A stretch of 64,000 bases of DNA from Callaeas wilsoni (GCA_013398955.1 VWPU01004168.1:1-64000), one strand, 5' to 3'; shown: positions 23,061 through 38,000, numbered from the stretch's first letter. The notes: a model not told the origin generated them from the letters alone. Numbers and translations are program-made.

Positions 23061-26000
23061 AGTAAATGAGAAAGCTGCCATTATATTACCTTTACATTTC
23101 CTGGTGTTAAAAGCTGCAATCCTTGAGGATATCTGTAAGTCAGCAAGGATAAGATGAATACTCTCATTACACTGAAATAATGAAGTGGTGGTGAACCCTT
23201 TAAGATTGCCAGCAGAAGAAGTATTAGCAATACAAAAAGCAAAGGTCTCTTGTAAAGACAGCTTTTCTTTCTCTTAATAGATTTAAACGGTGATGGAAAG
23301 TATTCATTAAGCATGATGTGTTTGGACCAGATTTCAAGAGGCTTAGAATTACATTAAGCTACATCGCTCTCCAAACAGCTCCACTGTAACTTCCTGTTTG
23401 TGAAGTTACTGTTTGGTGGGAGTAATTTTATTCCTCTTGTGCTTTGCTTGCAAATTAAAGAATTGAAGAGTATGCTGAGACTTGATCTTCTTGGTGGGAA
23501 AACAACACCAAGCAGTCAAATATGGGAACAAATGGCCTTGGGAAATCAGATACAATACAAATACGCACCATTTTCATGTTCCTTTCCATAACCAAAGTGT
23601 TGTGGAAAACCAGTTTTGTGATATGTGGTCTCTGTTTATAATATGATAATCTAAATATCCTACAGAAAGGGATACTTTTCACCCTAAAATCAAGTAATGT
23701 GCTATTCTGTGGACCAAAGCACAAAATGGCTAATTTGAGGATGACAAAAAAGTAGGAGCAGTGTATTTCTGCTGCTGATATATGTCTGATATATAAGACC
23801 CCTCTCCAGTCTAATAGACTGGATAGCCACAGGAAATATGATGTACTCTGCATTTATGTGATGAGTGATGCTTGGGACTTTTGCTGTAGAGTTCAGTAAA
23901 TGCAGATTATTGTTTCGGAAGGCAGAAGTGATTTTGAAATTCCTGTCATCATCTCTTTGAAAAGATCAATCAGAATAAAATGCTGAGCAGGCTAATCAAG
24001 GACTTCTCAAGCTCTCCAACTATCTGATTAATTTCTTATGATTTTGAGGTAAAACTATGGATCAGCACATGAAATATGGCCCAGGTTAGAAGATGAGTTC
24101 CCAGATATCATGAACCTGGTTTATGAACTAAGCTGAGATCTTAGTGTTCAATTTCTTTATTCAGGTGTAGACCAGAAAATAAAATCTTGCTTATTTCAGA
24201 ACTGCCCTTGGTGTTTCCACAGGATTTGTGATACTTTCGCAGTGGATGGAGACTTGGATCAAAACCACGAAAGCAGGTTCAACTCCTTCTGAGTTTAAAT
24301 CTTCCTCTATGCAGAGTCTCTTGTAATATAAAGAAATTCCCTACTGAGGCAATCTTCTACTTATTTATTCCAGGATCACATGAACTGGTAGAGAATGTCC
24401 TAAACTTTCTTCCTAATTCCCGGTTTGACAAGCTGTCCAGAGTCAGAATAACCCTGGCCTCATACTTCTTCCTAGAGTCTCCTGCTGAGTGTAAAATATG
24501 GCTGTCTTGTGGTTTGAATAAGGCTTTTAATGTGCCATGGGATGTCACGGTCCACAGACATGGAATACAGTGTTCTACTTGCTGAGAAACAGAAAAAAAG
24601 CTAACCAAACTGGTTTCTTCCTCCTAAGTACATAGTGACTGACTGGAAATCCAGTCACTGAGACTAAAAATATCAGCCTTGATCACAAAAAAAAAAGCAC
24701 CTGACAGGTGGATTTAGTCTTCCTTCAGCACAAACATCTATCTGCCACTAAAAGTTTGGTGAGTTTACTGGTCTTGTCTCCCAGCACATCATTGACAGAC
24801 TATGGGGTAAGGTGGATGTTATTTCTTCAAATTAATCCCTCCAAGAGACAGTGGTCAGAGATGTCATGGAAATCATACTGGTTTATAGTTTGTACATTGC
24901 TGGGGGAAAAATAAAAGTTTATCTGATCATACAGAAGAAACAACTCTTAAAATCAGGGCTTGGTCCCTCCCCACTGCAATGCTTGAAGGAGCTGAAGTCC
25001 TGACCCCACAGTGCTCATACCGCTGCCTACAGGCACAGACTGCTCTGACCAGCCTGCACAGTGATTTCTGTGCAAATTCCAATGAATGCAGAAGCACTTC
25101 AGGAACAGCAAACAAGGAGTGCAGCATCAAACATCTCCAGCGCTGCTGAGCATTCCTACAGATTTCTTACTGCCTTTTTCTTCTTCCTTCTTCCTGGCGC
25201 AAAAATTGCAGAGCCAAGTGAGATGTGACATGGGTGAGTTCTATCCAGCCCTTATGAAGACTCACTTGTGAAAATGGCCACCAACTGATGATGAGATTTC
25301 AGAACTAAAATAAATCAGCATTGCTTTGAGTCCAGTGAACTGGGAACCTCAGAAAGTGCACGATGAAGACCACGGCCACAGGTTTTGTTCCAAAGTGCTC
25401 GAGCATGTAGAGAAGTTGGTGAGACAGCTTAAAGATATCTTCTGGAAATCTTTGCTCTATCTCACTCCTCTACCAAGGTGGACCCTTGCACAGTCCTGAT
25501 TCTGAGGATAATAATACTTTTCAGCACTTTCCTGTTTCCAAGCCAACATTGAGATGTATTTTCTTCTCGGCTTTACAGCACACTTTTTTACCATGTTGGA
25601 CTCAACCAAGGCTAGTCTCCATTTTAATAGATGTATTTTCCACAGGAAATTAATGTATTGTTTCCCCAAAGCTATTTCAGTCTCTAAACTTCACTGCAGT
25701 CTGCCCAGTTGCACGATATTTCAGCCAGCCAAACAAATCTAGTGCCCCTGACAGTCCTTTTAGTAGTGCTAGCCAAGGGAATTGTGTCAGGCTAGATTTA
25801 CTACTGGGATCCTCCAAATGACAGTGCCCTGCAAGAGATCTGGTGGATGAATATGCCTGTGATTTTTTTCCCCAGCAACCCTGTATGGAGAGACTACAGT
25901 GTTTTCCTAATTGTCATGTTAGTTTTCTGACCACATGTGTGCCATGGTACCTACCATGTAGCAGGATATATGGTATATATGGACAGTATGTGTATCGTGG

Positions 26001-29000
26001 TACCTATAGACACCAAGATATATGGTATTTATGGACTGTATGTTTATGCAGATACCAGTATATTCTGTCTTTGACTGTGGATTTGCATATCTGTAAAAGT
26101 CTTTTCATTCAGTATTCTGAGGATTTTTAAAATTAGCATGGGTAGTTCTATTTCTCCCCTTTCTCAGGAGGCATTAATAAAATGGCAGCAGGGGTGCAGC
26201 TTCACTTTTACGGTGGCAAATGCTTGCAAACAGCGACGATCCCTTCCCTGAGCCGTTCTCTGCCGGGATGACAAGTCGCTGGCGGCTGTCAGGTCTGCGT
26301 AGGAAATCTCCACAGCGGTGCTGAGAATGTTTATTGTAGGGAGAGAACTTTTGCCCTGTGAAGTCACCTCCTACTAGTCACCAGTAGGTTTCTGATATTC
26401 TATCACAGGAAATTCCTGGTGGACCACAAAAGCAATCCCCTGAGTCCAGCTGCTGGCGGGGAGCAGTGGTGCACCACACCGCCCGGCTCAGCCTCAGCCT
26501 CCAGCGCGGGGCAGAGCACCTGTGCCCTGCAAAATGCAAACTCTGTGCTCCTCAAACAATGTTAAAATGAACTATACAGAGGGGCAAAGGTCAAGCGAAC
26601 CATTATTGTGCTGCATTTTATGCAAACAAAAAAAATGTATTAGAGGATGTGCTTTGTATTGTAACAAGGTACTGTAAGATTATATTTAGGCTTCATGTCT
26701 TTGAAGCCCTTGGTAACAAAACTGTATAATCACAGCTCTTGATGTTAATGAGGAAGTTATATTATAAGGTACCCCGTCTAACTGGGAACAGTGTAGGAAG
26801 AATTAATAACCTTAAGGAAAGCGTATAAAACCAGCTCTCAAGACCTGCAGTGCTAGCTGTATGAGGTGGATATATACACATTTCTGCAAAGGAGAAAAAA
26901 AGAAAAACAAGCAATTGACAATTACTTTTGTGACCTTTGAATGCAAAGGCATTGCTTGGCAGGTGCCAGTCCTTTTTCTTGCACAGCTTGGAGGGCACAA
27001 CCCTCATTAACACTCCATTTTCCTCTGCTCTTTTGCCAAGGTTTCAAGCATTCACTCACAGTAGCAAGCAAGACTGGATGAACCTTCGTCTGTGTGAGAT
27101 AATGCACAGCAGGGAAGCAGCCTTGGAAAAGATGAACACAACGTATGTGGCTGGATGCTATGGGGTTGTTCGTTCTGTAACTAAAAGACATCAAACTCCT
27201 CCTTTCTTTATGGAGATAAGGATGCTGTGGAAGTAAAATGGTGAGCCCTGCTAAAGATGGATGACACACCTCCAGAGAGCTGCTATCAACCTCTAATCAA
27301 TGCCTAATTTAATCTGTCTGCAAACTCAGGATGTGTAAGCCCTCTGAAAAGGGCCATCTCTGGAGCTTTTAGGATTATGATGCCACACTCCTTGTTTGGT
27401 TCTTCTAAAGATCTTCCCTGCTCATTGACTTTTACATCACCACACCGTGAGTGACCAGCCTCATCAGGGCAATCTGTGCCAGTGTGTGCAGGTGCAAGCG
27501 GCAAGGAGCCAGCACTTCAGGCATCGGCTCCTTTAACCCGAGCAGTGCAGCAGAACAAAATTATGCTTGGAGATGTTGTGTGGTTTGGAGTTTAGGTGGT
27601 GGTGCATTTTTTTGAGTTAATGAGTGTGCCTGCCTCATCTGTTTTTGCAAAGAGCATTTCTGGGAGGGGAAAACTATATGTGGCTGATAATGAGCACTAT
27701 GGTAACCTGCAGCAGCTGCACAAGGTCCTTGTAACCCCAGAGCATCATATTTCTAGACCTAGGAGAAAGGCATTATAAAGATGTTATCCAGAGTCCCATG
27801 TGATTTAGAGGCACATGCACCATTTTAAAAAAGTGACTTACTGAAAAGTGATGGGCTGGGTAGGGCCTGTAGAGAAGTCAGATGGGCATTTTTGAAAACT
27901 GTACCCCTTATTTTAAAAGAAAGGAAAACGTGAGGCAATCACAGCTGATTCAGCATCCGGCAGTCTCCGCCAAGTCATATTTTACCTCTTCCCTTCCCTC
28001 TCCGCACAAAACTTCCAGGAAAACCTGCAAAGAAAAGGCATATGTGGGTAGGAGGAGACCTGCTTTTAATTTCTGTACCTCCTATTCAACACAATGCCAC
28101 ACAATGCACAGGATGCGAATATCCCAAGGCACCTTATACAATACAAGTAACAAAAGCACACACATGCACCAGAAAAGGGGGAGCAGCAAGCATGACATGA
28201 TTCTAAAACAAAATGCAGGTAAAGCTGTGTGTAAAAATGCTTATGTAAAGGGAATACGTGAAAAAAAATCATCTTGCAAAAGGAGAAGGTGGATGCTGAA
28301 GAAATGTTCAGGTGATCACAAGAATTTGATTTCCATTTCAGCACAGGGTTTATCTCCTTTTCCCTGTCAAGTTGAAAGTAGTGTTTAGATCTTCATTATC
28401 AACACTGCAGTCAGTGCCTCCCCAGTGAAACACCCACTGATGCTTCTGTGATACCATCTATGGAACCAGCACCGAGTCACATAATGGCTGTAATGACAGC
28501 AAGCAGCGAGTGCTGTGGTTGGAAACACACCATGGCTGCTCCTTGTTTCCCTATTTTTGACTGTGCAGACAAAGTGCATGTAGGAGCTGCTTGCTCCCAC
28601 AGACCCACCACCATCTGTTTAAGAGACATCATTCATGGGACAGGACCAAATCCACTATTCTGGTCAAGTGATGGAAGGCGTTTAGAGAAACACCCAGCAT
28701 TAAAGCTGCTGTCAACACTAAATGAGTGCATCAGAGCCTGAACAAAGAAATCTAAGTTTTCTTCAGCTCTCTTGCAGATGCATTGCTCCACATTTCCATT
28801 AGAAAGACAGTGTTGTGGATGAAGCACCTGGAACCTTGCCTGCCCTGCTCCTGCTTGCCGGCTCATGAACAAGTTAGTGATGAAGGAGCTCACAAAATCT
28901 GCAAACCTACAATCTGCAAAAAAAAAAATCCACAATCTACAAAAAAACCCCCATGTAGTCTTGAGATATTTGCAGCAAGAATGTGTTCTGTGTTTTTGAA

Positions 29001-32000
29001 CAGGAATAAAAGTAAAACACTTTAAATAAAAAGCGAGAGACAAGAACTTACATTCTTTATTAAATGCACCATTTTTTCATGTAAAGGGGTTTGTTTCTAG
29101 ATAAAAAGCACTAGATGATTTTTAGTCAAAACAATGTTAACTAGAGCCTCAAAATCAAATGTGAGCATACAGAGACATAAAGGAGAAACTGCAAGAAATT
29201 TAAGTGGTGTGTAGCTATGAATCACTTCTTTCTGCTATATGTGGTCACTAGAGCAATGTAATATCATTACTTCTGTGTTTAAGAAAAAAATGGAGTTGGC
29301 ACTTTTTTCTACATTTGCATGTTGATGGGCAGTTGCTATCAGTATAAGGTAATTTTAGTGGCCAAATAGGATTGTTTGCAACACCTTAGCTGCCTAGTTC
29401 TGAATCCAAATAAAATGAGCAATACAAAATTTTTCTTTAATGGAGGTTCGGTTACCACATCAAATCCATGCTCAGTGTAACATTACTAGGAGATTTACTA
29501 GGAAGGAGGACAAAGAACAGCAAAAATACCAGAGAAGTCTTTTTTTCATTACACAGTGAGACAAGGCAGAGATTTTATATATTGACTTGAAATCATGACT
29601 GGAAAAACCAAATGGCCCAAACCCATCAGCAGTCATGGTATGGTAACTGTGCCTTCTGTGGGGTGTAAAGCTGTAATTGCTATGCTTTTTAAAGCCACAT
29701 CCAAGTTTTCTCTAAAGTATGTGTGCTTGCTGTATAGTATTGTATACCACTACTCCTTACATTGCACTCTAGCCTTTGATTTTGTTTTCTTAAAAAAAAG
29801 AAAAAAAAAGGCAAAAATTAACAAAGTTTTTTTTCATATTCTAGACAAGTAAATGTTACTTAAAAATTAGTTTATCTTTGGTGTGTGTTTGTGCATTGTA
29901 CCCAAAGTATTTGTATTTTGATGAGAGATCAGATAAATAGTGAACCTCTCCTTCAGCAGAGTCCAGCCCCACTTCTCAATGAACTCCTCACCTGTGGATT
30001 GTGGGTTGAAGGCTTTCCCTTCCCACACAGCTCTGCAGAACCTGGCTTTGTCTGGCATCTCATAGTCCTGACCAGCTCAGGAAAAGGAGTCATTTGTTGC
30101 CTGGACATTGGACTGAGTGGTGAAAGTGACCAAAAATGAATCAGGAGGTTTGTTCCAGTAAGTGATTTCATTTTTTCTTGTGTTTAAAAAAATTTACTTG
30201 GCTGAAAGCCAGTGATTTGCCTAGAAAGACGCTGAGCACAAATGATGTCTGCTCTGTGAAAATTGGTCTGTACTATGCATCAATACCCTTTTACGTGTTC
30301 TAGTGTCTGTAAGTGTGCACTTATAAATCTATGTTTTTATAGTAAAATAGCCCCCAAAGCTTATCCCATGGTTACTCTGCTTATAGTTCCTTGCCAAAGA
30401 TAGAACTCTTATCTCTGCATAACATCTGTTGATGTATTTCCAGTTATCCAGAATCCAAATTCCTTTGTGGACAAGTGGTTATAGGCAGAGTCAATTTTTG
30501 GAGGGTCATGTCTTTTCTATGGGAATTGTATAAACCGAATGAGAAATTATGTCTGATTACCATTAAACTTTTCTGCAGTTTAAAATTTTTCCTATTCTGC
30601 ACAGTTGAATCCAAGATCTTGTGGAGGGACTGAAACTGTTGGATTTTGAGTATGTAAAATCAGAAAGACTGAATGACCCGAAGTAGCCTCGAGATAGAAG
30701 CCCATGAATTGAAGCAATATTTCAAGAGTATGTCATGATCAACAGAGTTCTGTCTGCTCCATAAAGGAGCAGCTCTCTAGAGGAGCCAGAACCTCTCACT
30801 CATGGGCTACAGTATCACTAAATTGCTTCAAGAAAAATTTACCTTTTTAAGCAATTAATCCCGTTGTTTTCCATAGGTCTACTTTTGAAAGGCAAGATAA
30901 CCTTGTTCTGCACAGAGTACAAGCTACTTTGGATCTGCTATGCTGTCATTCCAAATTTCCTCCATCAGATTCCAGGGCAAAGAAAAAGGAACAAGCTTTA
31001 AAAAACTGAATAAAATATATGAACTCCACATAATGAAAAGCTGAAACTTTCATTTCATTAATCTTCAGAGAAGAAAGAGTTTTCTGTTGGGGCAATCTGT
31101 AGATAAAGGAGCAAGCTTCATGTGAGCAAAGGTACAAGGAGAATCTTTCTGAGGTCTTTGGAGTGTAATAAAGCATAACCTAATCAGGGGTGACAACTTC
31201 AGACAACAAAACAGGTCTGACTCCCCAGTGTTTTTTGGTGCACACATAGCTCTGATGCTGTCCCTGATTAGATACAGTCTCACAACCCAGATGGACATTA
31301 ATCAACATTATCGACAACCTCAGCCTGGCAAGACAGTGGGAAATTTGTCCAACACCCAAACCCTAATTTTGCAGTTAAGACTTCTCTTTCATTTTGGTTT
31401 GCTCTGGAACCACGAACATAAACATCTCAATTTTTGTGGGTTGTTAATGCACAGAACCTGAACTGAAGATCAGAGCCATCTCCTTCCTCTACTTGTCTGC
31501 ACTGGGTTCCACCAGAATCTCATCTAAGAGTGATGACAGTGATAACAGCGAAATTTGCTTTCAACTATGTATAATAATGTCTTCAGATCAGAAACAGCAC
31601 TTTGGCAGTTTGTGACCCATATTCAGTTTTGACTCATGCTTGTATTTCCAACTAATAAACTAAAAAAACCCCAAACAATCACACACCCTTCTGTTTCTAC
31701 CCCATCCCTGCAGCACAAACATGTCAGACAAAATGACACTTTATTCATGGTAAAGCACCTGGCTTATGCTTAGGTACAATGCACGCCACCACAGACTTTA
31801 GAGCTTTTGCTAGTTGCTATTAGGGGAAATGAGCAGTTGACCATATTACTGACTCCTGCATTTCCCAGGAGCACAATTTATTTGAATAGCTATGTGTGAA
31901 TTTGAATCCCCTTCCCAGTCTTGAATGATTAATCTTGGGAAGGTAGGGTAAGAACACCCTAAGTATGTCACTTAACTGCAGGTGGTGAGCGTGGGATATT

Positions 32001-32498
32001 CTGGTTTTAATACAGGTTTTGGCCAGGAAGCTTCATATTCACTGGACATTCTCATATTTATAGAATTAGAAAAAAAATCACAGTGTCTATCTAGGATTGT
32101 TTGGACAAGAACTGTAAGTTATTGTCTCAGTGCAGCAGGAATGTCAGCTATGAAGAGAGGAATTCTTCACATCCCACCCAAGGGAGCAAGAGGGAATCTC
32201 TGGCACATCCCTGTGTCCAGTCCAGCGGCGAGACAGCTTTCAGTTGTCGGACACGGCACAAATTAAAAGTGAACTACAAAGTAGGAGAGCACATGGGTGT
32301 GTTTTGCTTTGACTGTGCTGCAGTGCACAAAGGACACTTTTTCCTCCTGATTTTTTTCCCCTCTCTGCTTGTGTTTCTTTTGTTTGTTTGTTTTTTAACA
32401 TCAGGAGTTTGGGTTTGTTTGTGCCTGGAAGACTCTGTGACTAAGCTGAACTAATAATAACACTGAAGCGAAAGCTGAGAAATTAGATGGAAAGGATT
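23061..32498. other. intergenic, no gene recognised
   Basis: Mostly AT-rich DNA. It contains a tandem duplication (25937-26041) and a moderately CpG-rich piece at about 26160-26360. The longest frame (168 codons, plus strand, 27882-28388, rich in Lys/Arg/Ser) matches nothing I know. Confidence 0.55.
25937..26066. repeat. ~53-bp tandem duplication with partial third unit
   Basis: Unit 1 (25937-25989) and unit 2 (25990-26041) share GTGT..C.TGGTACCTA, AGATATATGGTAT and ATGGAC.GTAT with scattered differences. A partial third unit follows (GTTTATGCAGATACC...). It is a diverged minisatellite-like repeat. Confidence 0.7.
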
Positions 32499-32580
32499 TA
32501 GTGGTAGATGTGGTAGTGTTAGGTTAATGGTTTCACTCGATCTTTAGGGCCTTCCAACTTGAGTGATTGTATGATTTCTG
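32499..32580 (+). mobile_element. CR1-type LINE 3'-end fragment
   Basis: It runs GTGGTAGTGTTAGGTTAATGG..., then TCGATCTTTAGGGCCTTCCA and a degenerate ATGATT terminus. This resembles a CR1 3' end of a subfamily different from that at 34675. It is old and truncated. Confidence 0.7.
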
Positions 32581-34674
32581 CAACTGGGGCAGTGTCAGCA
32601 TTCTTCACAAGGCACAGCCACTTCTGCTTTTGCTAACATTACACTGAAAATTGGAATACTAAATTTCTTGGCCATATACCTGTGCAGTGCTGGGGTGGCC
32701 GGTTCTGAATATTAACAGTGTTAGGTACCCTATGATGGCTCTATAAGTGATTTTTTTTCAAGCATCCTGATGCTGGCCAAGAGAGTTGAGCTCTTTGTGT
32801 AGCTTTATAAGGATCTACTTCCACCTTTAAAATTCTCGCAGTCAGGTGTACTTGATTTTTTCCTCTCTGCTGCTTGCCTTGCACTAGAAGTCCTGGATCA
32901 CACCTCAGGAAGCCACAGAGACCACTGTATGCAGAGTAGTTCTTCTGCATGGAATCTGCCACCACAACGCTCAAAACTTCTGTGAGGCACCTCACTGCTT
33001 TGTGAGAGTTAGACACCATCTCCCATTTCCTCTGTATTTGTCCAGCTCCACAAAAAGCATGGCCCCAAGCACAGTGTCCAGCTACAGGCCCTCTTTAGAG
33101 AAATAGAAGCCAGGAGTGTTGGTGCCTGCAGTGCCCCCACTAACCTCTGCAGTGCTGAGCACAAGGCTGTGTGAATAGCCCAGCGCAAGGCAAAGGCTGA
33201 AAGGAGCTGTGCACTCACATCCCATCACAGCTGCCCCCCAGCCCAGATGTGCCACAGCTGCAGGGTGCAGTGTGCATTCAGCCACACGCTCTTCTTGTTG
33301 GCTCTGTGTGGACATGCTGGTGGGTATGCCTCTTCCCTAGAACCCAGGCTGTTTCCATGAGAAGGAGGTGTGGATATGTGTAATCTGATGACCAGTGGCC
33401 ACCACCTCCAGGTTTCCAGGCGGAAGAAAGCCTAGATGGGTGACACTGGAGAGGAAACTCTTCCAGCATTTTCCTTGCTGCTGCGGGCTGCTGAGTGCCA
33501 TCAGATGAGTGATCACGGGCTTCTCCTGCAGGTCAGTGCATTGCTCCTGCTGGGAGAGTTTTAAAACATTAGCTGGATAACATATGTGTGCCAGAGCAGC
33601 AGGAACAAGCAGTCCTGTTGTGGGAGTTGGACACCTTCACACAAAGAACAGATTCCTTGGGTAGACCCTGGGGCAGCCAATACTGGTGTGTTGCAGCCTG
33701 GGGTAAGCACCAGAGTCTGCAGCACCAAGCAGGGCAGAAGAGCATCAGCGTTGAAGTAGGGACATGGATTTGGCTCGTGTGGGTTTTGGAACCAGGCTTA
33801 GTGCCTGTGCCATGAGGATGTCTTCTGACATCTTTCTGTTCCTCCTTTAGGAATGTCACGATTGCTTTGCCCCTCCAACTAAGTGCTCGGAGCAGGAGTC
33901 TTTGCAATATTGCCTGGCAAGGACATGGAAGATAAGAACAACATACAAACATAGATTCAGAACTTCTTAGGTCTGCATTTCAGACCCCTGGTTTCCCTGG
34001 TATTTGTGTTGTAAAACCCCTTTCTAGCTGAAGCCTGTTTCTCCAGGGGAGCTTTGAAGCCATAATGAAAATAGAGGCATTTTTTCCATTTGATCCACTT
34101 TGTACATCAAAAGAGAATAGACAAATAGGTGATGCAAGCTCACTTCAAGTAAAAATTAAAAAAACAAAACCCAAGAGGACTAATCAGTTTGTGTAGTTTT
34201 AGAAGAGATTATTAGACATAATAATTTATTTTCTGTTTCTATACCTGTGTCATTGATTGTAAGTCACAGCAGTACCCTTAAGGATAAATCTGTCCAGGGA
34301 ATCCTGAAAAGCAGCTCACAGGCAGGGTGGCAGGCGTAGGAATTTATGGGTGCACAGTGGCTAAGCCAGCTCAGCAATTTAATGAGCCAAGATTGATTAA
34401 TACTTCTTTCTAATGCTACCCGTATGAAACATATAGGTCTTTGCCATTTAATTTGATATCCATTCATTTGCCATTAGTTTAGTAGCAAATTTAAGCTTTT
34501 CCATGCCCAAGTACTGCCTTTATATTCTGTTATTTTTCTGCCTATTGTTTTTATGTACTTTTAAGAATAATGTATCCTATATGAATTATTTTCTTAAACA
34601 GTGTTTTGAGGAAACTTATAGATTACCTGGTAGGTGAGGTCTATCATGGAATCCTCTAACTTGCAGACTTCCAG

Positions 34675-35009
34675 CACCTAAAGGAAACCTACAAGAAAGA
34701 TATAGATATAAAGGCTTTTTACAAGAGTGTGTAGTGACAGGACAAGGGGCAATGTTTTCAAACTGAAAGGGAGCAGGTTTAAATTATATTGGAAGAAAAT
34801 TCTTTACTGTGAGTGGGGTGAGGCACTGGAACAGGTTGCCCAGAGAAGTTGTGAGTGCCCTATTCCGGGAAGTGTTCAAGGCCAGGTTGGATGGAGCTCT
34901 GAGCAATCTGGTCTAGTGGAAGGTGTCCTTGTTCATGGCAGAGGGGTTGGAAAGAGGTGATCTTTAGGGTGCCTTCCAACTCCAGCCATTCTATGGTTCT
35001 GTGATTTCA
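34675..35009 (+). mobile_element. CR1 LINE 3'-end fragment
   Basis: A clear CR1 tail: CTTTTTACAAGAG...GACAAGGGGCAATG, GCACTGGAACAGGTTGCCCA, GAAGTGTTCAAGGCCAGGTT, then GATCTTTAGGGTGCCTTCCA and the TTCTATGGTTCTGTG terminus. About 335 bp long, it includes the last codons of the decayed ORF2 frame (the GLEQVAQR-like stretch) and the 3' UTR. Confidence 0.95.
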
Positions 35010-38000
35010 AAATCCTTGTATTTAACCTCTGTTTGAGCTTTCTATGAGATTATTTCAGTTTTAACAATGATACTGTTCAGAATTCAGAATGAAGAAATTC
35101 AGTAGCTGAATCTACCTGTTAGTCTCACCTACCTGGAATGAGCTGATTTGGGATCTTGATTGCTGTATACATCTTCCTTATCCTGATTTTTCACTTGTTA
35201 ATTTAATGTCTCATGTAATGTAAGGCTCTGAATACCAATGGTATCTCATTAACAGATTTTTTTTTCTTTCTTGTATGTTGTTTTGACCTTAGATCTGGTA
35301 ACAGTGGGTCACTACCTGTAATGAATAAATTGGAAGTCCAGAGTGTTGGCTGACAGATTCAACTAAAAAGCTAGGGTTAGAGTGATGAAGTAAAGGACAC
35401 ACTTCCTACTGTTATCTTGTTTTTCAGTGCTTAAAGTTTTCATTAGAGGTACCCAATTATTTCTTTCAGGTACAGCATTATGCAGTTGAATATATATATC
35501 TTATGGAACTACTAATTTAATTTTAAAAATACCTATTAGCAACATCCGAAAAGAAGTAATTTAATGGATGGGTATCTGTTGTGCATGGTCACTGAATGAG
35601 AATGACCTTTATCTATTGAAAACCAAAATATATCAATCTCTCCTACCCCTTTAAATTCAACTTGATGGTTTCTGTCTTTATTTAGTTTGCAGCCATATTA
35701 CCTCATCCCAAGCTGGCAAGGCTGGGCCACCTGGGATCTCGTGGGCGCTTTGGGAAGTGTTGGTGATTCAGCACAGCAGCTGGCATGCTGCCTTCTGAGC
35801 CTCCATGGAAAAATCCTTCACCACTGCACCTGGGCACCGTCTGTTGAAGGAGGTGGCATCTGTCAGATGAGGTATGAAACCGACCCTTGGAAAATCCAGG
35901 GTGTTTTCTCCAGATTGTTACACAGTGTTACACAGACAGTGTTCTACCTAAGCAATATTTAATGAATATTTCTCTTGAACTGCTGAAATGTAGATGAGCA
36001 CGCTCATCAGTAGCTTCAGTACCTTCCACATTCAGGAGATTCGTAAATTAATAACAGTCCCATGGATGCATTAACTTATAACACATTTGAGGGTTTAACA
36101 CTATTCCAGTAAGTATTGTTTAAATTGGGAGGATATAGATGGCAAAAATCTTTCTTTTCCTATATAACAAAAAGTGATTGAGCTAGGTTTAACTAATATG
36201 CTAGTAAACCCCAGCCAAAATTCCTCTTGTTTAACCAAGACAATATCCAAGGACTCAGACTTTAAAATGTGACTCCTAACTGAGCTGCTGTGAACAAATG
36301 GCATTAACAGGGAAAGGGGCTTCTTTTTGGCTATATTCAGTAGTGGGTGTGTGCTAAAAACATGAATGTCAACAACATATCCCACAGTGACTGTCACATC
36401 TTACTCTCCAGTTAGCTTTTGCAAATGCTGTGGGTTTTTGTTAGCAAAGATTTTGGTTTCTTGCTATGTTCTGTCAAGGCGAGAAGGACATTTCTGGTCT
36501 AGCCCCAGCCCCATGGAGCTCCTGATGCACGCCTCAGTCTTCCTTTCCCTATGGGCTAGCTGGTGTAGGGCATAGTGGTTGCAGGGGGTCACAGGCAGCC
36601 CAGAGGAGAGGCAGTCCCTACAGCCACCCAAATATTTCCCTTCTCCCGGAAGTTCCTGCTGCTGTTAGGAACTGGGGAGACAAGAAGGGCAGAAGTGAGC
36701 TGGGGGAATGACTGAAGCTTGTTTGGCCTCCCTGGCTCAGCTCCCTCTCCACTGGTGACTCCCTACATGAGCTTGGAAAAGCTTTGCACAGTGATAGGCA
36801 CAGAACCACAGAGTGGCCAGCTACAGGGGCAGCCTCTCTGCAAGGCAGCAGTATTCTCTGCATGAGCCAACAGAGAAAAGAGGAATCTCCTCCATACCAT
36901 GTACATTTTTCAGTTTGTTCCTGAAGTCCACACAACCAAGAAGTGGCATATTTTAGCTCAAAAGCTAGAATAGAGACAAAAAGTTAGGCAAGTGAAATAA
37001 AATCAAATTTAACACATGGCAAAGGTGTTTCTGGTTTTAATTCAAGTTTTTTAAAGGATTGTCAGTTCTGCTGCGCAAATACAATGAGCTGATAGATTTA
37101 AAATACCTAAATGGGCATAATCTGTGTGATCATGTATTTGAGGCAGATTCGTCTCACTTTCATCTGCTTGTCTAAGCCTGATGACTCCGGTGGAAATAAT
37201 GCTCTGGACTTCGATCCAAAGTTTCTCCTGATACCTCTGTGACATTACTAGATTCTACCATGGCTTCTGAACTGCAGTCTGATGATCATTTTGTGGATAA
37301 TACACCTCTAACCCTACCTCTGCAGAAGGGGGTTGCATTATTCATTATTACTTGTCTCTAGCCAGTCCGAGTTCACAGTGATAAATCTAGCTTATAAGGC
37401 ACTTACAAAGATGGGTGTGGTGTGCTGATAGCATTCATGATTAAGTGCTTTCCTGTGTCAAATATAGCCTGTAATATACTACAAACAGGCAGTCGATTTT
37501 TATACAAACTGATCTGGCTGCTATCAGACTCTGACATTTTATACTAATACTTAAAATAAATCTAGAAACAGGAAAGAAAGTACAGAATTATTGTTTTAAG
37601 CTAACTGTGAGGGCTTATCTTCAAAGTGACAGAGTTTCTATTGTATTTAAAGAAACTGGTCAGTATACTGGCATAAAGGTTAGAAGTACGCATGAAGCTG
37701 GAGTTAAGCTCCAGCCTCAGTTTTCACTTTTGATATAGACCCTCTAAGATGCTCTTTGTTCTAACATGAAGATTTTAAAACACTTTTGCTTTATTTTTTT
37801 CCAAGCTTGCCAACTTTGCTTTAAAATCTACTCCTATTGAAATCACTGGGAGTTTTGCCATGCATTGTAAAAGGTTTGGGATGTGGCAGCATGTACTAAA
37901 ATCTGTGTGATTTGTTGGAATACTTGGACAAGAGCTAAGGACATGTGAACTACCATCGTCAGTCTTTTCTTTCCACATCTTATTTCATGTAATTTTGCAC

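Noticed and set aside
24640..24657. Small hairpin (TGACTGG-AAAT-CCAGTCA)
   Set aside because: A 7-bp palindrome of this kind is expected by chance several times in 64 kb and nothing around it suggests function.
34727..34960. Frame containing GEALEQVAQRSCECP
   Set aside because: It is a decayed piece of CR1 LINE ORF2, not a host gene.
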